A stretch of 64,000 nucleotides of DNA from CAZYTM01 sp964649725 (GCA_964649725.1 CAZYTM010000003.1:186001-250000); one strand, 5' to 3'. Positions 18,340 to 26,139 are shown, counted from the stretch's first letter. Notes: generated by a model from the sequence alone, not told the origin. Numbers and translations are program-made.

Positions 18340-18729
18340 ATGCGCATATTTAGGGGAATATCGGCTGCCATTTTTTTACTCACGGTTTGCGGATGCACAG
18401 TCTTTGACCGTAAAAACCGCGTGCTGCTGAACAATCTGGACAATGCCGCTGCAGGGACATTCCTGACTGAAACCAAGACCGCCCGGATTATAGCTGCGCC
18501 GCTGGCAGTTCCGGTCGGTTGCGGAGCCGGCGCAGTTGATATGTTCATTTACACCCCGGCCCGACAGTTTGTACCTTCCTACCGGGATACAATGCAAACT
18601 GTCTGGGAGAACCCGGAAGGGTCCGATTTCCGCCAAGCGGTTCTTTTTATGCCGAAGGTGGTAATTACACCGCTCGTTTATGCCGGAATCTGGACAGTGC
18701 GCGCACTCTTTACAGGTGACGACAAATGA
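18340..18729 (+). CDS. Lipoprotein, paralogue of its neighbour
   Basis: 129 residues from the ATG at 18340 (CGGAGG eight bases upstream; a TTG one codon earlier is less likely). The signal peptide ends in a lipobox (TVCGC). Mature sequence CTVFDRKNRVLL followed by APLAVPV and VDMFIYTP is repeated in the next gene product as CAVFNRENTRAL, YPLTVPV and IDMFLLHP, so the two are paralogues. No family is recognised. Its stop overlaps the next ATG (ATGA), indicating an operon whose products may work together in the envelope. Confidence 0.7.
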   Translation: MRIFRGISAAIFLLTVCGCTVFDRKNRVLLNNLDNAAAGTFLTETKTARIIAAPLAVPVGCGAGAVDMFIYTPARQFVPSYRDTMQTVWENPEGSDFRQAVLFMPKVVITPLVYAGIWTVRALFTGDDK

Positions 18730-19640
18730 GCAAGGAAACCATGACACGCATTATCGTCTTAATGCTGCTAATCTGCTTCACCGGCGGCTGCGCAGTGTTC
18801 AACCGCGAAAATACACGGGCACTTAATTTTATCGAGAAGCAACTGATCCCTGCTGACCCGATTGCTAAGAAGCTCACCTATCCCCTGACTGTCCCTGTTT
18901 CTATCGTCGCTGTGACCATCGACATGTTCCTGCTCCATCCGCTGTTTGTAATACCGGATGCACTGGACGATACCAAAGGCTGGCTCTGGGACAGGATGGA
19001 CTGGAAAAACGAGTACATTACCATGTCAGCTTCGGTGATTCCCAGGACGGTGGCTACGCCACTAGCCTTTACCGGAAGCTTCCTGGGGCGCAGCACCTTC
19101 GATATTCCGCACCACCATGCCGCTGCACGCACAGACAAAGAAGCGGCCGAAGAGCAACGAATATTGCAACAAGCAGAGAAGGCGCTGGCAGAGCAGCGGT
19201 TTGATGAAGCTTATCAGCTGTCGCAGCAGGTTCTGCAACGAACACCCAACCGAAAGGAAGCCCTGGAAGTGACTGAAGCTGTGCTGTTGGAAAAGGGTGA
19301 AATTAGAAAGCTTGCCGCGCTGCAGCATTACACCGGCTGGAACGAAAAGATGGAGGAGCGGTTCATCCGGGCCCTTGCAGCTTCTACAACGGCCGACAAG
19401 GTCAGGCTCCTGTTTTTGGTCGAGCGTGGAAGATTCTACAACATCCGGCCGGGGCGCGAATACCTGCAGGCACTCATCGCTCTTTTGCATTATGATGACC
19501 GGGCGCTACGGATGAAGGCACTCGCCGTGCTGAGCAATTACCTTAAAGATTCAGCCGTCAATACTGCAGTCGAAGAGGTGGCGGCTTCAGCCGATCCGGC
19601 ACTGGCTGCCGAGGCGCAACTGCGGTTGAGGAAGAAATGA
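18726..19640 (+). CDS. Lipoprotein with C-terminal TPR-like region
   Basis: 304 residues. A hydrophobic leader ends in the lipobox FTGGC. Residues up to about 130 resemble the whole preceding protein. The second half is helical and charged, with a TPR-like stretch (QQAEKALAEQRFDEAYQLSQQVL split over one repeat, then RTPNRKEAL) and a HEAT-like tail in which helices carry regular Leu/Ala spacing. TPRs usually mediate protein contacts, here probably in the periplasm. Function is unknown. Confidence 0.7.
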   Translation: MSKETMTRIIVLMLLICFTGGCAVFNRENTRALNFIEKQLIPADPIAKKLTYPLTVPVSIVAVTIDMFLLHPLFVIPDALDDTKGWLWDRMDWKNEYITMSASVIPRTVATPLAFTGSFLGRSTFDIPHHHAAARTDKEAAEEQRILQQAEKALAEQRFDEAYQLSQQVLQRTPNRKEALEVTEAVLLEKGEIRKLAALQHYTGWNEKMEERFIRALAASTTADKVRLLFLVERGRFYNIRPGREYLQALIALLHYDDRALRMKALAVLSNYLKDSAVNTAVEEVAASADPALAAEAQLRLRKK

Positions 19641-19672
19641 AGATAGGGAATAATCGGGGACGGTTCTCCTTG

Positions 19673-20404
19673 AATTCCGGGGACACCTCACTTAATTGAG
19701 TCTTTATTCCCAAGGAGGGGTATATGGCACGAATTGCAAGAATTGTAGGCCCAGGATTGCCGCACCATGTTACGCAACGCGGAAATCGGCGCCAGACTAC
19801 ATTTTTTACCGACGATGATTATAACTATTACCTCAGCCTATTGGGTGAGTGGTGTACATGCTATGGGGTTTGGGTCTGGTCTTACTGCCTGATGCCCAAT
19901 CATGTACACCTTATCGTGGTGCCTCAGCAAGAAGACGGCCTAAAGCTGGCGATAGGTGAAACTCATCGACGTTACACACGACGAGTCAATTTTAGAATGG
20001 GCTGGCGTGGACACCTGTGGCAAGGACGGTTTTCCTCTTGTGCAATGGATGAAAAGTATTTGCTTTCAGCAGCGCGTTATGTTGAGCGAAATCCAGTGGT
20101 TGCTGGGATCGTCAGTAAGCCTGGTGATTATACTTGGAGCAGCGCACGACACTATCTTGGCCAACAATTCGACCCGCTGATTCAACAATCGCCGTTGGGA
20201 GAAATGGTTGATGATTGGTCGTCATTTCTGGCCGCAGAAGTGGATGATGATTGCAGGACTGCTATCTGCAGGGCAGAGCGTTCAGGTCGTCCACTGGGAG
20301 AGATGGAGTTCATTGCAAAACTTGAAGGAACGCTTGGGCGCGAGTTGATTAGACAAAAGCCAGGCCCGAAGCCTAGGGAAATTAAGTGAGGTGTCCCCGG
20401 AATT
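19673..20404. mobile_element. REP-associated (RAYT) transposase element with perfect 25-bp ends
   Basis: A 25-bp sequence at 19673-19697 is repeated as its exact reverse complement at 20380-20404 (core CCGGGGACACCTCACTTAAT). The only gene inside is a Y1/HUH transposase, and the right repeat overlaps its last codons. Perfect ends and an intact gene suggest recent activity. The element sits at the left edge of the accessory region. Confidence 0.8.
19724..20389 (+). CDS. REP-associated tyrosine transposase (Y1/HUH family)
   Basis: 221 residues with AAGGAGGGGTAT before the ATG. Hallmarks are HHVTQRGNRR near the N-terminus, the HUH metal motif HVHLIVVP preceded by SYCLMPN, and the catalytic tyrosine region AARYVERNPV. 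These single-stranded DNA transposases mobilise REP/BIME palindromes. Length and motifs are intact, and it lies inside a pair of perfect inverted repeats, so it is probably functional. Hairpin repeats at 28321, 31835, 32385 and 33341 may be related palindromes, though their ends are different sequences. Confidence 0.9.
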   Translation: MARIARIVGPGLPHHVTQRGNRRQTTFFTDDDYNYYLSLLGEWCTCYGVWVWSYCLMPNHVHLIVVPQQEDGLKLAIGETHRRYTRRVNFRMGWRGHLWQGRFSSCAMDEKYLLSAARYVERNPVVAGIVSKPGDYTWSSARHYLGQQFDPLIQQSPLGEMVDDWSSFLAAEVDDDCRTAICRAERSGRPLGEMEFIAKLEGTLGRELIRQKPGPKPREIK

Positions 20405-20450
20405 AGGCCAAAGGAGAACATCAAAACCGTTTCCAGTCTACACCGAAGCT

Positions 20451-20644
20451 CCTTATATAAGGGACTTTAAACGGTGAAATCCAGAACGATCATGGTTCCT
20501 CATATAGGTAACAAGTTACTTATACGAGGAACTTGTAGGATAAGTAATAAATCGGCCAAAATTACCTGTATAAGGAACAACAGTAACACCCTATATAAGT
20601 AACATTTTCCTTATAATGGGAACCGACAGCCTATATAAGGAACT
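20451..20644. promoter_or_regulatory. Array of seven degenerate CCTATATAAGGAAC repeats
   Basis: Copies begin near 20451, 20498, 20518, 20564, 20588, 20608 and 20629, all in the same orientation, with centres about 47, 21, 45, 25, 19 and 21 bp apart, close to one or two steps of two helical turns. The array ends about 45 bp before the ATG at 20691. It looks like iterated binding sites. The surrounding 20405-20690 has no gene. Confidence 0.5.
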
Positions 20645-20690
20645 TACTCTAACTGCTCAATAACGAGTTGAACAGAAAAGAGGATTAAAA

Positions 20691-21701
20691 ATGGACGAAC
20701 GGAGAGAAAGCTGGATTAAAATGACATTGGATTCACTATTCAGGAGTTCCCCAGATGAAGATTTAAACGCCAAAATAGGGAATGTATCTGACTATTTTTC
20801 ATATCTCGCAGATAACATAGACTATGAGCAGCTAAATATAGAAGTCAGGAAGGACCTAATTGACTGCTTTGAATCTGTCTACCTTTGGCTCAGAGAAAAG
20901 CTACAGTTGTATCCGGACTCTATTCGAGAGCAAGTGGATGGAATTCTATCAGGCAGAGCAATGTGCGAATTATTCGCGCTTATGTCCAACCTTTCGGAAG
21001 AACACCTTCTGAGACTAAGACGGCGACAGCGCCGAGGACCAGTGCAAATCGTAAGAAGTGGCTATAGCCTCTTTGGATTGAGGCTCAATTTACAACATGA
21101 GAAAGAAGATGAATATATCTCAGGCAAGAAGCTGCTTGAAGCGAAAGTTGCTTTGCGTAGAGCTGCCCAATTGCTGAAGTTTGCCTCTTCGCAAAGCTTA
21201 TTGGACTACGACAGCTCTTTCCAAGAGTTTAAACAGCATTACGACCCGAATCTTATCAATAAACATAAGCTATTAACTCTAATCAACTACTTAAGGGTGC
21301 AAGTTGGAGAAATCCCTGAAGACGGTTATAGGGAAGTTATATTTAAAAGATTAAACAATTTAGAGGCTGAACTACGACGCCCTGGAGTCAGATGGGGAGT
21401 TGTTATTACCGGCTTTTTTGTTCTATTTGGGTTTCTTGCAGATCTGAAGACGCTTGCCCCAGATGTCTACTCTAAATCGTTCGAAACTGTTCGATCTATC
21501 ATATCAGTACTTCACGACGACGCTCTGGTTGCCAAGACAGTTCCAGCTCTAGCCGCTCCAGACTCGAAGACAGATAGTAAGGATACAGACAAATGGAAGA
21601 CACCATTTGACCACGAAGAAGCTGCAATCCTCCGAGAGAGGTCGGCAATATTAAAAGAAGAAGATGTCCTCGAAGCTGATGGCGAAGACGTAACGCCTTA
21701 G
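20691..21701 (+). CDS. Membrane-anchored protein of unknown function (first cassette)
   Basis: 336 residues, largely helical and charged, with one clear hydrophobic segment near 238-256 (WGVVITGFFVLFGFLADL) and a hydrophilic acidic C-terminus. The first half has an Arg-rich patch (LRLRRRQRRGP). AGAGG lies about 12 bases before the ATG. It precedes the first attC-like site and has the AT-richer base use of the array, unlike the chromosome to its left. No family is recognised. The repeat array upstream suggests dedicated regulation. Confidence 0.65.
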   Translation: MDERRESWIKMTLDSLFRSSPDEDLNAKIGNVSDYFSYLADNIDYEQLNIEVRKDLIDCFESVYLWLREKLQLYPDSIREQVDGILSGRAMCELFALMSNLSEEHLLRLRRRQRRGPVQIVRSGYSLFGLRLNLQHEKEDEYISGKKLLEAKVALRRAAQLLKFASSQSLLDYDSSFQEFKQHYDPNLINKHKLLTLINYLRVQVGEIPEDGYREVIFKRLNNLEAELRRPGVRWGVVITGFFVLFGFLADLKTLAPDVYSKSFETVRSIISVLHDDALVAKTVPALAAPDSKTDSKDTDKWKTPFDHEEAAILRERSAILKEEDVLEADGEDVTP

Positions 21702-21710
21702 TTCGGTGCT

Positions 21711-21770
21711 GCTCAACCAGACTTACGACCCGCCCTAAAGACTGGCGGGTCAAAGCCATGCCCGTTGGGA
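21711..21770 (+). repeat. attC-like site 1
   Basis: GCTCAAC (R'') and GTTGGGA (R', one mismatch to GTTRRRY) enclose a GACCCGCC/GGCGGGTC stem. It directly follows the 20691 gene, as cassette recombination sites do. Confidence 0.55.
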
Positions 21771-21778
21771 GAAAAAAC

Positions 21779-22255
21779 ATGAATAAAGTCAGTAAGATTT
21801 TTGTGATGGTTGCCTTACTGCTCCAAATAAGTGGGTGTACTTACTATATTGTGTCCTTTGAGGATGTTAGTAATAAAGCACCTTATTCCGCAGTGGTTAA
21901 CTCGATTTTCAAAACAAAATCTGAACTTGTCATGTATGGCTACAATACTGATTCGACCCCTGGAAAGGAAATCCACGAGTACGCAATAACTTTTCCACCT
22001 GGACCTAGCAATAGATATGTTTTGTCACGGAAGAAGATTGATTCAGGAACATCGGTAAAAGTTGTTGCCGTTAAACGTTGCACAGACTGTTTTTTGGACT
22101 TTAAACCAAGAATAAAGCTTGAAATTACGTCAAAAGAAATCATTAGAGAACACGAAGTACCAATGCTTATAGATGACAGCCTGCTCGTTAACAGCTGGGG
22201 AAATGACGGGAAAACTATCCAATTTAACAACGAATATTTAATGCGTGCTGAGTGA
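21779..22255 (+). CDS. Small lipoprotein, cassette gene
   Basis: 158 residues from the ATG at 21779; the frame from 21758 starts inside the attC site. A signal peptide MNKVSKIFVMVALLLQ ends in the lipobox ISGC, so it should be lipidated. The mature part has a CTDC-type pair (RCTDCFLDF) and beta-strand alternation. No family is recognised. Lone lipoproteins and secreted proteins are common integron cargo. GGGAGA before the ATG comes from the end of attC site 1. Confidence 0.65.
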   Translation: MNKVSKIFVMVALLLQISGCTYYIVSFEDVSNKAPYSAVVNSIFKTKSELVMYGYNTDSTPGKEIHEYAITFPPGPSNRYVLSRKKIDSGTSVKVVAVKRCTDCFLDFKPRIKLEITSKEIIREHEVPMLIDDSLLVNSWGNDGKTIQFNNEYLMRAE

Positions 22256-22296
22256 TTTTAAAGAGAGTCGCTTGCCTTGAAATTTAAGGAAACGAC

Positions 22297-22360
22297 TCCC
22301 AACCAGCCGGTTAGACGCCGCCCCAAAAACCGGGCGGGTCAACCGGGCACCCCGTTGAAC
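22297..22360 (+). repeat. attC-like site 2
   Basis: TCCCAAC and GTTGAAC cores enclose an imperfect palindrome in which CCGGTT pairs with AACCGG and GACGCCGCCC with GGGCGGGTC. R' matches GTTRRRY. Confidence 0.75.
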
Positions 22361-22383
22361 GTAAAAATTTAGAAGGAATACCT

Positions 22384-23508
22384 ATGATTTTTATTAGCTA
22401 TGCCCGTGAAGATGTCGCTGAAGCACAGCGCCTTTCACTTGACCTAACAAGCGCTGGCTTCGAAACATGGCTTGATGTAGAAAGACTTCTTCCTGGGCAA
22501 AAGTGGGCTGATGAAATTGAGAAGGCGATAAAAAATTCAAGCTATTTTATTGCTCTTTTATCTACTAGATCTGTATCTAAACGTGGATTTGTTCAAAAAG
22601 AGCTTAAAAAGGCCGTGGATGTATTACATGAACTACCATACGGCATGACATATGTCATACCAGCACGTCTTGACAACTCAATGCCAACCAATCCCGAGCT
22701 TCAGGAATATCAGTGGGTTGATATGCTTCCAAACTGGGAAAAAGGAATTGAGCTGATAATTTCTTCCCTCAAATCTGACGCAGGAAAAATTGACCTCAAG
22801 AAGAGATATGAAGAATTAATTGAGTTCAATCAGCTTTTCTTTCACGAGTTAAGGACACCAATTTCTAATTTCATTTTGACTCCAACTTATATCGGAAAGC
22901 AAATAGATAAACTTGATATTGAACCGAATAAAAAAAGTAAAATCCTCAAAATGCTTAATGACATAAAAGTCGTTGGCTATAGATTAAAGCATATAGTTTC
23001 AACGCACAATATTGATGAGCTTATAGATACTAGTTCGATTGATAAACTATCACTGCTTGCTGATATTGTCTTACCAGTATACAACATAAATATACAAGGT
23101 AGGGCTAAAGCTGAGAGAATTAATATAAATCATGAGAGTCTGAATGCAGTCTTCATTCTTGCCGACAAAACCCTATTAAACATTGCTTTTAACGCGTTAC
23201 TGGATAACGCTATCAAGTACTCCAGGGGCACCAACAAGCCTATTGAAGTATATGGCAAAATTGATAAGTCGGGTCGATATTTCCATTTGTATATCGAAAA
23301 CTATGGCATTTGCATTGATCCTGCTGAAGCCACAAAGATTTTTGAAAACCGATATAGGGGAGAAAATGCTAGGCTCACAGCATTAGCCGGCACTGGCATG
23401 GGACTTTACATTACAAAGAAGATAATGGACAAGATTGGGGGAGATGTGACACTGCTTAAGACAGAAAATCCCGTAATTATAGGCATCAAGCTGCCTTTAG
23501 CTTTTTAA
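22384..23508 (+). CDS. TIR-histidine kinase fusion
   Basis: 374 residues. Residues 1-130 are a TIR domain: IFISYAREDV, GFETWLDVERLLPGQKW, IEKAIKNSSYFIALLS, and FVQKEL with E73 at the position of the catalytic glutamate of NAD-cleaving TIRs. Residues 140-374 are a soluble histidine kinase: H154 in FFHELRTPIS, N-box FNALLDNAIKYS (N275), G2 GTGMGLYI. The G1 box reads ENYGIC where most kinases have DxGxG; related HATPases with NYG in this position are known, so activity is not ruled out. No membrane segment. It starts a five-gene cassette, with a receiver gene 19 bp downstream that is its likely partner. AGAAGGA precedes the ATG. Confidence 0.88.
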   Translation: MIFISYAREDVAEAQRLSLDLTSAGFETWLDVERLLPGQKWADEIEKAIKNSSYFIALLSTRSVSKRGFVQKELKKAVDVLHELPYGMTYVIPARLDNSMPTNPELQEYQWVDMLPNWEKGIELIISSLKSDAGKIDLKKRYEELIEFNQLFFHELRTPISNFILTPTYIGKQIDKLDIEPNKKSKILKMLNDIKVVGYRLKHIVSTHNIDELIDTSSIDKLSLLADIVLPVYNINIQGRAKAERININHESLNAVFILADKTLLNIAFNALLDNAIKYSRGTNKPIEVYGKIDKSGRYFHLYIENYGICIDPAEATKIFENRYRGENARLTALAGTGMGLYITKKIMDKIGGDVTLLKTENPVIIGIKLPLAF

Positions 23509-23527
23509 ACTTAAATAGGGGGCAGCA

Positions 23528-23920
23528 ATGGCAAGAATAATGATTATCGAAGACGATAAGGCTTTTAATGAAGTCTTAAGTGCCGTTCTTGAAGAAGCAG
23601 GACATGAGTGTCATGTGGAAGAAACTGCCGTAAATATTTATAGAGATGTAAATTCACTACAAAGTTTTGACGTAATTATTCTTGACTTAATGATGCCAAA
23701 GGAAGGGGAATTGCTTAATGATGCAAATGGTAGATTAGCAGCAGGTGAGATATTGTTTCGTTGTATACGTGAAACTTTTAATGCAAAACAGATAATTGTT
23801 ATTACAGCTAAAGATCGAAATAATATTAATATGGACATTAACAGCGATTCAAATACTTTTATAATTTTGAAACCAGTCGATGATGACGCAATTAACTTAA
23901 TACTTAATAAAATAGGATGA
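23528..23920 (+). CDS. Stand-alone response-regulator receiver
   Basis: 130 residues, the length of a single REC domain with no output domain. The acidic pocket E8/D9/D10 (MIIEDDKAF), phosphoacceptor D53 (VIILDLMMP), T93 (VITAK) and K115 (ILKPVDDD) are all present, so it should be phosphorylatable. The insert KEGELLNDANGR after the active-site loop is longer than usual. It lies between the TIR-kinase and a second TIR gene with short gaps on both sides, so I infer that it relays the kinase signal to one of the TIR or membrane proteins. AGGGGG precedes the ATG. Confidence 0.88.
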   Translation: MARIMIIEDDKAFNEVLSAVLEEAGHECHVEETAVNIYRDVNSLQSFDVIILDLMMPKEGELLNDANGRLAAGEILFRCIRETFNAKQIIVITAKDRNNINMDINSDSNTFIILKPVDDDAINLILNKIG

Positions 23921-23956
23921 ATTCATAGTCTGGTAGGTGAATCATTTTTGAGGTAA

Positions 23957-24568
23957 ATGCTTATGCCAATGTACACTATTGCAGAAGTCGACAGGATTGC
24001 AAAATCTTTGAAAGTGAAAGGTCAACCCCTAAACAAAGCAATGGCCCGAGTTGCGATTTTAGAGGATTGCAAGAAATTTGAGAAAGAAAAATCCTATGAT
24101 GTATTTATCTCGCACTCTTATACCGATGCAAAGACAAATGAAGAACGCATATATGCCCTTAAGACTGACATTGAATCTATGGGGTTTTCCGTATATGTGG
24201 ATTGGATTGAGGATGCAAAGTTAGATAGATCAAAGGTTACAAAGGAAACGGCAGATGTTTTAAAGCTGAGAATGAACTCATGCAAGTCCCTCTTCTTTTT
24301 AACATCGGAAACATCTTCTGCGTCTAAGTGGATGCCGTGGGAATTGGGATACTTCGACGGCATAAAAAGTAGAGTTGCTATACTTCCTGTCTTAGATGCA
24401 CCAGCAGTTTCTTACAAGGGGCAGGAATATTTAGGTTTGTATCCATACATAAAAAAAGAAATATCCAACTTGACAAAGAAACATACCCTTTGGGTTTACA
24501 CTGCTATAGATCATTACATTAGTGTTAAAGAATGGTTGAGTGGTAAAAATCCTTACAAAAGAGATTAA
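23957..24568 (+). CDS. TIR-domain protein
   Basis: 203 residues. After about 45 residues of helical N-terminus comes a TIR-type fold: YDVFISHSYTD, GFSVYVDWIED, SCKSLFFLTSETS and KWMPWELGYFDG, where E129 occupies the expected catalytic position. The WELGYFDG form is common in bacterial TIR proteins of defence operons. Such TIRs hydrolyse or cyclise NAD. The C-terminus (LTKKHTLWVYTAIDHYISVKEW split at the loop) is helical and may be an interaction segment. Two ATGs (23957, 23963) share the same TGAGGT site. Confidence 0.82.
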   Translation: MLMPMYTIAEVDRIAKSLKVKGQPLNKAMARVAILEDCKKFEKEKSYDVFISHSYTDAKTNEERIYALKTDIESMGFSVYVDWIEDAKLDRSKVTKETADVLKLRMNSCKSLFFLTSETSSASKWMPWELGYFDGIKSRVAILPVLDAPAVSYKGQEYLGLYPYIKKEISNLTKKHTLWVYTAIDHYISVKEWLSGKNPYKRD

Positions 24569-24583
24569 TTCTAGGAGAACCCG

Positions 24584-25018
24584 ATGATAACTTTTGATTC
24601 ACCATCAGTGCAAAGTTACGTTACTATTCTTCAAAATATAATAACTAGAATGGCGACAAATAGCACTGGATGTAAGACTTGGTGTATCACTCTAGTATCA
24701 GCTGTAATTGTTATTGTAGCTGACAAAGGCAAACCATCATACATTTGGATATCTGTTATACCTATTATGCTATTTGGACTACTTGATGCTTACTATCTAT
24801 TATTGGAGAAAACGTTTAGAGAAAAGTATAACGAATTTATTAAGAAGGTTCATGATGCAACTGCTACCATAAACGATATGTTTATTGTGGCCCCTTCCTC
24901 AGGTGTGAAGATTACAACTGTCGAGTGGATAAAAGCCGCAGGGTCCACATCCGTATGGCCATTCTACTCTTTACTTCTCGTAATGCTTGTTATTGTAAAG
25001 GCTTGGATTCTAAAATAA
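24584..25018 (+). CDS. Small membrane protein beside TIR genes
   Basis: 144 residues with three hydrophobic segments: about 34-48 (WCITLVSAVIVIVAD), 54-72 (WISVIPIMLFGLLDAYYLL) and 123-142 (WPFYSLLLVMLVIVKAWIL). Between the second and third is a soluble helical part that starts EKTFREKYNEFIKKVHDA. AGGAG precedes the ATG, and the gene is 15 bp after one TIR gene and 11 bp before the next. I recognise similar small membrane proteins beside DUF1863 TIR genes but know no name for them. A membrane effector that responds to a TIR-made signal is a reasonable inference. Confidence 0.7.
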   Translation: MITFDSPSVQSYVTILQNIITRMATNSTGCKTWCITLVSAVIVIVADKGKPSYIWISVIPIMLFGLLDAYYLLLEKTFREKYNEFIKKVHDATATINDMFIVAPSSGVKITTVEWIKAAGSTSVWPFYSLLLVMLVIVKAWILK

Positions 25019-25029
25019 CAGGAGGAACA

Positions 25030-25602
25030 ATGGCCAAACGAGTATTCTTTAGCTTTCACTATCAAGATGTTGTTGATTTTAGAGCCAATGTTGTCAGAAA
25101 TCACAAGCTTACTAAAGGAACGGAAAAAGCTGGGTATTTTGATGCGTCAATTTGGGAGGAGTCACTGAAAAAAGGTGACCTAGCACTCAAAAGGATGATT
25201 AATGCCGAGTTGCAAAATACGACCGTTACGACCGTTCTTATCGGATCTGAGACTTACGCTCGTCGGTGGGTCCGATATGAAATCATGAAAAGTATAGAAC
25301 GAGGAAATCTTGTAATTGGTGTTCATATCAACGGGATAACCGGCAAGGATCAAAAAACTAAATCTTTGGGTAAAAACATCTTCGATTGGTTAGGGTTAGA
25401 AATAAGCACAGACGGGAAAAAAGGAACCCCTACAGTCTGGAATGGGCAGAAATGGGTATATTATTCCGATCTTGGCGCCTTCTCGATAAATGAGCAGCCA
25501 ATTGAGAAAAGGGGGAAGCATTATCAACTTTCACATTGGTTACCACTATACGACTGGATTGGTCATGATGGTTTCAATAATTTTGAGAGTTGGATTAGCT
25601 GA
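25030..25602 (+). CDS. DUF1863/MTH538 TIR-like protein (ThsB-like)
   Basis: 190 residues from the ATG at 25030, preceded by AGGAGGAACA; a longer frame to 24925 overlaps the preceding gene and is not credible. The pattern RVFFSFHYQDVVDFRANVVRN, YFDASIWEE, LKRMINAELQNTTVTTVLIG and TYARRWVRYEI is that of the DUF1863 TIR-like family, which includes Thoeris ThsB. ThsB senses phage infection and makes a cyclic ADP-ribose-type signal. The residues WVRYEI hold the candidate catalytic glutamate. It is the last gene of the cassette, followed at once by attC site 3. Confidence 0.82.
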   Translation: MAKRVFFSFHYQDVVDFRANVVRNHKLTKGTEKAGYFDASIWEESLKKGDLALKRMINAELQNTTVTTVLIGSETYARRWVRYEIMKSIERGNLVIGVHINGITGKDQKTKSLGKNIFDWLGLEISTDGKKGTPTVWNGQKWVYYSDLGAFSINEQPIEKRGKHYQLSHWLPLYDWIGHDGFNNFESWIS

Positions 25603-25617
25603 AGACTTTTTCTCAAT

Positions 25618-25682
25618 GTTCAACAAGGCGGCGGCAGACGGTCTTCGCTGACGCTCGCCGCTGCGCCCCCACGACGTTAGAC
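25618..25682 (+). repeat. attC-like site 3
   Basis: GTTCAAC and GTTAGAC cores (both fit the consensus) enclose a GC-rich imperfect palindrome (GGCGGCGGCAGACG / GCCGCTGCGCC). This is a classic 59-base-element form. Confidence 0.85.
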
Positions 25683-25692
25683 AGAGAGAATA

Positions 25693-26139
25693 ATGAATAA
25701 AGAAAAGCTGAAAATTATCGGGCTTATCGCTCTTGTACTGTTATTGGTTGCCGGGACTTTCGTAGGAAACGTCTACTTCAATATACCGATGGAGGCATTC
25801 CCATACATTTTATCGCTCGCGGCGATGATATTGGTCGGAATCGGCAGAGTGTTTTCAAAAGGCGAAGAAAAGCCACTTCCAAAACCAACACATGAAAACA
25901 TTTTACGATCAAAGCTCGCTGTAAGTGCCGGGATTGCCGGTTTAGCGGTGATATTTGGGATTGGTATAGGACTCCATACAATCAGCTACTTCGAGAAAAT
26001 TGGGAAGAACCCCTCGTCGTTCTGGTTGTTTGCTGTTTTGATAGGAGTGCCCATTGCCGCTCTTATCTTCTTTTTCACAAATCGATCAAGAATTATCAAA
26101 GACATGTCTAACAGGCCCTTGGACGCCGACCGGGGCTGA
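25693..26139 (+). CDS. Four-TM membrane protein, cassette gene
   Basis: 148 residues with hydrophobic segments at about 7-24, 33-53, 73-95 and 108-128, short loops, and a basic cytoplasmic tail (NRSRIIKDMSN). The start is 10 bp after attC site 3 with ACAGAGAGAA before it, and the 3' end runs into attC site 4. This is the compact one-gene cassette layout. No family is recognised. Confidence 0.65.
   Translation: MNKEKLKIIGLIALVLLLVAGTFVGNVYFNIPMEAFPYILSLAAMILVGIGRVFSKGEEKPLPKPTHENILRSKLAVSAGIAGLAVIFGIGIGLHTISYFEKIGKNPSSFWLFAVLIGVPIAALIFFFTNRSRIIKDMSNRPLDADRG

Larger units (their letters stand above)
18237..19667. repeat. 15-bp perfect inverted repeats bounding the lipoprotein pair
   Basis: AGAACCGTCCCCGAT at 18237-18251 and its exact reverse complement at 19653-19667 enclose two lipoprotein genes and nothing else. 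Related GGGACGGTTCCGG fragments occur near 31013 and 31707. Such termini are typical of REP-like sequences associated with RAYT transposases. The right copy lies 5 bp from the left end of the RAYT element at 19673. Confidence 0.6.

Noticed and set aside
24925..25029. Extended start of the ThsB-like protein
   Set aside because: It overlaps the membrane-protein gene in a different frame, and AGGAGGAACA lies directly before 25030.
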